A DNA stretch of 9,549 nt, taken from positions 1 through 9,549 of the forward strand of contig CALMBJ010000093.1 of NCBI GenBank assembly GCA_937860175.1. The letters run 5' to 3'. Below, piece after piece: positions 5,405 through 9,549 of the stretch. A program made the position numbers and the translations under genes. The first letter of the stretch is position 1. Every line of letters begins with the position of its first letter. Origin of the DNA: an uncultured Actinomycetes bacterium. GTDB taxonomy: Bacteria > Actinomycetota > Actinomycetes > Nanopelagicales > Nanopelagicaceae. Below the pieces are notes generated by a model, which saw only the letters and a program-made list of their open reading frames with translations, ran no database searches and was not told where the DNA came from.

Positions 5405-7708
5405 ATGAGCACCCAGGCAGCAAAGACACAGGCCAGCAACACTCCTCTTGAATCAACAACCTTGTCTGTTCAAGGAATGACCTGTTCTTCATGCGTTAAC
5501 TCTGTAGAAAAAGCGCTCAATAGCGTTGAAGGCGTTAGCGCAACCATCAACTTTGCTACTGAAACAGCCCACATTTTGGCCCCCGCTGAAATCACAGCAA
5601 AAGAGCTGATCAAGATTGTAGAGAAGGCTGGTTATTCAGCATCCCTTTTGGTTGATGCCCAATCAGTTGCTTTACATAGTAAGAAATCAGCACGCGCATT
5701 CTACTTTTCCGCAATCTTTGCAATCCCAGCGGTTGCACTTTCCATGGTGATGAGTTGGCACCATCAAATAGATATGTGGATTCACGATCTACTCGATACC
5801 TTTGGGTTGCCTCATCCTTTGTACTCTGCAACAGCATGGGTTGTCATTGCATTAAGCACTCCGGTTGTATTGATTGCTGCTTATCCAATTCATAAGGCGG
5901 CGATTCGAAATCTCAAGCATCCAACGATGGATAACTTGATCTCAATGGGTTCATTGGCCGCATTTGGTTGGTCTATCTATGCAAACTCAACTGGTGCCGG
6001 CGATGTATATACCGAGGTTGCAGCAGGAGTTATCTTCTTTGTGATTCTTGGTCGTTACTTGGAAACTCGTGCCAAGGCCAAAGCCAGCAGCGCATTGTCA
6101 TCTTTATTAGCACTAGGTAGCAAAGAGGTAACAATTGTTCGCGGGGGATTCCCGCTAATTGTTCCGATTGAGCAGTTACAAATTGGTGATGAGTTTGAAG
6201 TTCGCCCAGGAGATCGCATCGCAACTGATGGAATCGTGGTTAAGGGCGAAAGCGCCGTTGATAACTCAATGCTTACTGGTGAAACCAAACCAGTAGATGT
6301 CGGGCCAGGCTCTTCAGTTATTGGTGCATCTGTTAATCACAACGGTCGCTTAATTGTCCGTGCCACAAGAGTTGGAAGTGATACCGAGCTTGCACGCATT
6401 ACCGCAATGGTTATCAGCGCCCAAGGAACCAAGGCTCCAATTCAACGCCTTGCTGATCGAATTAGCTCGGTATTTGTTCCGATTGTTACCGTGCTTGCGA
6501 TCGCAACCTTTGCTGGCTGGTACTACACCGGTGCAACCCTTACTCAAGCTATTTCTTATGCAATCACCGTTCTAGTTATCGCATGCCCTTGCGCTCTGGG
6601 GTTGGCAACACCTGTGGCTTTGCTAGTCGCATCAGGCCGCGGAGCCGCCCGTGGAATCGTGTTGCGTGAACCCCGAGTTCTCGAAGTCGCGCGCAAAGTA
6701 GATGTTGTTGTATTTGATAAGACCGGAACCCTTACTGAGGGCGTCATGCTTGTTCAGGATGCAACGATCTCTACCGCAGCTGGCGCTGTTCTGGGTCGTT
6801 CATTTGCAGAGATCGTTACCCCAGAGCACATCATTGCTTCAGCTCAAGCAATCGAGTCTTTAAACAACCATCCGGTTGCCCAATCAATTACCCGATATGC
6901 ACTTTCACAAAGCGCCGCTAAATCAGGTATTCCAAACTCTGCGCGACCAACCTATGCGGTTACTGACTTTTCGGTGACACCAGGATCAGGTGCAGCCGGA
7001 CGTGTTTCAATTCTTTCTCAATCACCAGTTGTTCTGATTGGATCACCAGCCGCGGTTGCACATAGCTCCACAGAGTTTCATCCAGAGATTAAGGCTGCTG
7101 TAGAAAGAGGACAAGCAGCCGGTCTTACCCTTGCAGTACTTGCATGGGATGGAGTTGCATTAGCTGTCTTTGCAGTGGGAGATCAGCTCAAGAGCGATGC
7201 CGCACAAACAGTTTCTGATCTTCAAAAGATGGGAATTACCCCTTGGCTGGTAACTGGAGATAGCTCTCAGGTTGCCGCAACGGTTGCGCAAACGGTGGGA
7301 ATTGATGCTGCACATGTTGTCTCGCACGCCCTGCCTGAAACCAAGTTAGAGATTGTGGAACGGTTTAAGAGCGAAGGTCACACAGTTTTGATGATCGGTG
7401 ATGGCATTAATGATGCTGCAGCCTTGTCAGCGGCAGATCTTTCAATGGCGATGGGAACTGGAACAGATACCGCGATCAATAGCGCTGATATCACCTTGAT
7501 GAATACTGGCCTTGGCTCTGTTATTTCAGCGCTGAAGCTTTCAAAGAAGACATTGAAAATTATTCGTTTGAATATGGGCTGGGCGTTGATCTATAACGTT
7601 ATTGGTTTGCCTATTGCAGCCGCTGGTTTGATGTCGCCGTTGTATGCGGCAGCTGCCATGGCGGCGAGCAGCGTTTTGGTTGTTACCAACTCACTGCGCA
7701 TCAAATAA
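5405..7708 (+). CDS. copA: Copper-translocating P-type ATPase (P1B-1, CopA type)
   Basis: A 767-residue inner-membrane ATPase that exports Cu(I) from the cytoplasm. Numbered from the ATG at 5405: one N-terminal heavy-metal domain with GMTCSSC (C27, C30); two transmembrane segments at about 98-117 and 142-164, with a Met/His-rich loop between them (M114, M116, H119, H120, M124, H127); two more segments before the actuator domain; TGET (291-294); the metal-binding CPC (394-396) in CPCALGLATP; phosphorylation site DKTGT (D438); the HP motif (489-490); GDGIND (665-670); and final membrane segments with YN and MAASS, the residues expected for Cu(I) selectivity. Length is normal. In-frame ATGs at 5381 and 5384, just after the hisN stop, would add 8 or 7 residues but lack a ribosome binding site; the chosen start has AGAGAG 5 nt upstream. 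It appears cotranscribed with hisN and has no copper regulator or chaperone nearby. Confidence 0.95.
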   Translation: MSTQAAKTQASNTPLESTTLSVQGMTCSSCVNSVEKALNSVEGVSATINFATETAHILAPAEITAKELIKIVEKAGYSASLLVDAQSVALHSKKSARAFYFSAIFAIPAVALSMVMSWHHQIDMWIHDLLDTFGLPHPLYSATAWVVIALSTPVVLIAAYPIHKAAIRNLKHPTMDNLISMGSLAAFGWSIYANSTGAGDVYTEVAAGVIFFVILGRYLETRAKAKASSALSSLLALGSKEVTIVRGGFPLIVPIEQLQIGDEFEVRPGDRIATDGIVVKGESAVDNSMLTGETKPVDVGPGSSVIGASVNHNGRLIVRATRVGSDTELARITAMVISAQGTKAPIQRLADRISSVFVPIVTVLAIATFAGWYYTGATLTQAISYAITVLVIACPCALGLATPVALLVASGRGAARGIVLREPRVLEVARKVDVVVFDKTGTLTEGVMLVQDATISTAAGAVLGRSFAEIVTPEHIIASAQAIESLNNHPVAQSITRYALSQSAAKSGIPNSARPTYAVTDFSVTPGSGAAGRVSILSQSPVVLIGSPAAVAHSSTEFHPEIKAAVERGQAAGLTLAVLAWDGVALAVFAVGDQLKSDAAQTVSDLQKMGITPWLVTGDSSQVAATVAQTVGIDAAHVVSHALPETKLEIVERFKSEGHTVLMIGDGINDAAALSAADLSMAMGTGTDTAINSADITLMNTGLGSVISALKLSKKTLKIIRLNMGWALIYNVIGLPIAAAGLMSPLYAAAAMAASSVLVVTNSLRIK

Positions 7709-7720
7709 AGCTGGGGAAAG

Positions 7721-7750
7721 CAAAAAGGCCCTCATAAGAGGACCTTTTTG
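7721..7750. terminator. Bidirectional intrinsic terminator between copA and tRNA-fMet
   Basis: Arms CAAAAAGG (7721-7728) and CCTTTTTG (7743-7750) pair perfectly, followed inward by one C/A mismatch and CCTC/GAGG closing an ATAA loop. The T5 run on the plus strand serves copA (stop 12 nt earlier). The mirrored A5 run gives a T5 run on the minus strand; however, the minus-strand tRNA ends only 3 nt before the hairpin begins, so the same structure would stop that transcript too. Confidence 0.88.
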
Positions 7751-7753
7751 TAT

Positions 7754-7830
<77 letters not shown>

Positions 7831-7842
7831 TCGGTAGACCCA

Positions 7843-7872
7843 ATCTTATGTGCAGATATAGATAAAGACCAA
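7843..7872 (-). promoter_or_regulatory. Candidate promoter for tRNA-fMet
   Basis: On the minus strand, TTGGTC (7872-7867) as -35 and TAAGAT (7848-7843) as -10 are separated by 18 bp. The -10 ends 12 nt before the mature tRNA 5' end, giving an expected leader of about 5-6 nt, as is usual for tRNA genes. The -35 lies inside the descending arm of the hairpin at 7861-7908. Confidence 0.5.
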
Positions 7873-7908
7873 ATCCATGCAATTGCTCGCATGAATCTGG
7901 CCTTTATC
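7861..7908 (-). terminator. Probable terminator hairpin of the UPF0182 gene
   Basis: Arms at 7908-7889 and 7880-7861 flank an 8-nt loop. In minus-strand RNA all 20 positions pair, three of them as G:U; in plus-strand RNA the same three become A:C mismatches. The structure is therefore tuned to leftward transcripts, consistent with terminating the UPF0182 mRNA about 95 nt after its stop. The descending arm ends in a U-rich stretch (TCTTTATC, then TATATCT) rather than a clean U run, so termination strength is uncertain. Confidence 0.65.
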
Positions 7909-8003
7909 AAAAGAGTTCTTGAAGCTAATCACGCAGATCTAAATCTGAAAATCAAATCTAAATCAGCGCGAAAGCTCCAACACTTTCTTGCGTCTTGTTC
8001 TAA
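7909..8003 (-). other. 3' untranslated region of the UPF0182 gene
   Basis: These 95 nt between the UPF0182 stop and the hairpin hold no gene. Visible structure is slight: an imperfect stem (CGCAAGAAAG with CTTTCGCG on the minus strand) just after the stop, and the 9-mer ATCTAAATC repeated at 7937 and 7956 on the plus strand in an AT-rich patch. I assign no function. Confidence 0.5.
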
Positions 8004-9512
8004 CTACTTACTGTTCTGCGCATTGATCGCTGCATCTAGTGCAGATTTCAAACGCTTCTGTGCTCTGTCATAGGCTGCAAAATCTCCCTTTGCAAGAGCA
8101 TCAAGACCATCTGCATAGGCTTGACGTGCACTAGCAAGTGAGTTTGCAAGTGAAGAGTTAGTGGTTGCACCTGGAGCGGTTGATCCACCAGTTGTACCGC
8201 CTGCAGCAGTTCCGGAGTTTCCACCGAATACCTGATCAAGAGCACCCTTTAATGTGTCATCAAATCCAATTTGATCTCCGAAGGAGACAAGCACCTTCTG
8301 AAGCAATGGATATGCCGCAGTATTTGAAGTCGCCTTCACATATACAGGTTGTACATACAAGAGACCACCACCAACTGGCAGTGTTAACAAGTTACCAAGT
8401 ACAACATCAGAGCCACCACGACGAAGTAGTGACAATGAGTTTGCAACCTCAGGTTTCGCCTCAAAGTTAGAAGCTACCTGTGAGGGACCTGCAACGTTGG
8501 TGTTACGAGGCAACTGGAGAACAGTCATCTTTCCGTAATCTGGACCAGCATCAGAGTTAACAACTGCAAATGCTGAAAGGTTTTCACGACCACCACGTGG
8601 AACAAATGGAGTGGTCAATGAGAATGCAGGCTTTTGAGAGCCTGGCATTTGAAGTGTTAAGTAGTAAGGAGGTTGCGCAGATGCGTTAGCTCCAAATGTT
8701 GATGGATCGCGAGGTACGCGCCAGAAGTCCTGACCACCGTAGAAAGCCTCAGCTGTCTTTACGTGATACGAGCTGAGAATGTCACGCTGAACTCTGAAGA
8801 GATCCTCTGGGTAGCGAATGTGCTCTAGAAGCTCTGGAGAGATCGCGCTCTTTGGCTTAACAGCATTAGGGAATGCCTTTGTCCATGTCTTAAGAACTGG
8901 GTCTTTTTCATCCCACTCATAAAGGGTCACAGTTCCGTTGTATGCATCAACAGTTGCCTTAACAGAGTTACGGATGTAGTTCACACTCTGATTACGCTGC
9001 GCAGCAACTGATGCAGAGTTAGTTGTTAACGCATCAGCTGTTGCATTAGATAGAACAGTCTGACGTGCATATGGGTATCCAGCGCTTGTTGTGTAGCCAT
9101 CGATAATCCACATGACCTTTCCATCAACAATTGCTGGGTATGGATCTCCATCAAGGGTTAACCAAGGTGCAACCTTTGCAACGCGATCACGAGGATTACG
9201 TTCAAAGAGAATCTTTGAATCCTTATTGATCAGGTTAGAGAGAAGAATTCTCTGTTCCTGATACTTGAGAGCAAAGACAACCTTGTTAAGGAATGAGCCA
9301 ACTGGAACTCCACCTGAACCTGTGTAGGTGTAGTTACGTTGACCATTTGGAGATGAGTCATCTGGGTAATCAAACTCAACTGGAGTATCGGTCTTAACAC
9401 CACCGATGATTGAGTAATCAGGCACATTCTCACCAAAGTAGATGCGTGGCTCAAACTTTCCAAGCGCACCTGTTGGTGGAAGGTTTCCTAATGCAAAGGA
9501 TGGCTTTCCATC
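8004..9512 (-). CDS. UPF0182 family membrane protein, C-terminal part (5' end missing)
   Basis: The final 502 residues of a UPF0182 protein; the 5' part is cut by the end of the real sequence at 9512. Full members, such as mycobacterial Rv0064 and Rv3193c, are about 900-1000 residues with some seven N-terminal membrane segments followed by a large extracytoplasmic domain; this fragment is that domain. Matching stretches (fragment numbering) include DGYTTSAGYPYARQ (138-151), NYIRNSVKATVDAYNGTVTLY (178-198), HIRYPEDLFRVQR (231-243), the FWRVPRDP and PPYYL motifs (263-285), FSLTTPFVPRGGRENL (297-312), YGKMTVLQLP (326-335) and GNLLTLPVGGGLLYVQPVY (373-391). A Gly/Thr/Ser linker (about 430-453) leads to a helical, coiled-coil-like C-terminus with a charged A-x-G-D-F-A-A-Y repeat-like segment. 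The family's function is unknown. Apparent start codons beyond 9512 lie in adapter sequence and are not real. Confidence 0.93.
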   Translation of the reverse strand, partial: DGKPSFALGNLPPTGALGKFEPRIYFGENVPDYSIIGGVKTDTPVEFDYPDDSSPNGQRNYTYTGSGGVPVGSFLNKVVFALKYQEQRILLSNLINKDSKILFERNPRDRVAKVAPWLTLDGDPYPAIVDGKVMWIIDGYTTSAGYPYARQTVLSNATADALTTNSASVAAQRNQSVNYIRNSVKATVDAYNGTVTLYEWDEKDPVLKTWTKAFPNAVKPKSAISPELLEHIRYPEDLFRVQRDILSSYHVKTAEAFYGGQDFWRVPRDPSTFGANASAQPPYYLTLQMPGSQKPAFSLTTPFVPRGGRENLSAFAVVNSDAGPDYGKMTVLQLPRNTNVAGPSQVASNFEAKPEVANSLSLLRRGGSDVVLGNLLTLPVGGGLLYVQPVYVKATSNTAAYPLLQKVLVSFGDQIGFDDTLKGALDQVFGGNSGTAAGGTTGGSTAPGATTNSSLANSLASARQAYADGLDALAKGDFAAYDRAQKRLKSALDAAINAQNSK

Positions 9513-9549
9513 CTGTCTCTTATACACATCTGACGCTGCCGACGATCTA
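9513..9549. other. Nextera transposon-end/adapter contamination (not genomic)
   Basis: Positions 9513-9531 read CTGTCTCTTATACACATCT, the reverse complement of the Tn5 mosaic end used in Nextera libraries. Positions 9532-9545 (GACGCTGCCGACGA) continue as the Nextera read-2-side adapter. The last four bases, TCTA, would be the start of an i5 index and agree, from memory, with index 504. Read on the minus strand, the mosaic end gives a spurious GTG start and the residues YKRQ fused to the UPF0182 fragment. Confidence 0.97.

Noticed and set aside
7935..7964. Short direct repeats (ATCTAAATC twice) as a possible repeat array or binding sites
   Set aside because: Only two 9-bp copies in an AT-rich 3' untranslated stretch; chance is a sufficient explanation.

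Overview
The window looks like ordinary chromosome from a moderate- to low-GC actinobacterium. The evidence is a SigR/SigH-type ECF sigma factor with a zinc anti-sigma factor, a UPF0182 membrane-protein gene, a HisN-type histidinol-phosphatase and an actinobacterial-style RsgA N-terminus. From memory, Mycobacterium tuberculosis has the same neighbourhood (sigH Rv3223c, an SRAP gene Rv3226c, aroA Rv3227, rsgA Rv3228), and Streptomyces keeps hisN near aroA and sigR. The AT-leaning coding sequence and very short intergenic gaps would suit a streamlined freshwater lineage such as the Nanopelagicales (acI), but that placement is inference.

Layout. From 1974 down to the left edge, four minus-strand genes are tightly packed: an SRAP/HMCES-family protein, sigR, rsrA (4-nt overlap with sigR), and the first 50 codons of a probable FlK-like thioesterase. 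From 2019 rightward on the plus strand come aroA and rsgA (4-nt overlap), a 124-bp gap with a likely promoter, then hisN and a copper-type P1B ATPase (copA). copA ends at a hairpin terminator that works in both directions. Facing it on the minus strand is an initiator tRNA-fMet(CAT), and beyond that the 3' two-thirds or so of a UPF0182 gene that runs off the right edge.

How the parts fit. The leftward block couples a thiol-oxidative-stress regulator pair to an abasic-site DNA-protein crosslink protein. The rightward block carries a shikimate enzyme, a ribosome-maturation GTPase, a histidine-pathway phosphatase and a copper exporter. The two blocks start only 44 bp apart, from what look like leaderless promoters. 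A second regulatory knot lies at 7843-7908, where the likely UPF0182 terminator hairpin overlaps the likely tRNA-fMet promoter.

Caution: the last 37 bases (9513-9549) are not biological. They match the Illumina Nextera transposon end and adapter, so any protein start there (MYKRQ...) is an artefact. I found no phage, insertion sequence, CRISPR array or clear undescribed system. The points most worth a second look are the long acidic tail on RsrA, the acidic insertion in HisN, the divergent leaderless promoters and the terminator/promoter overlap.
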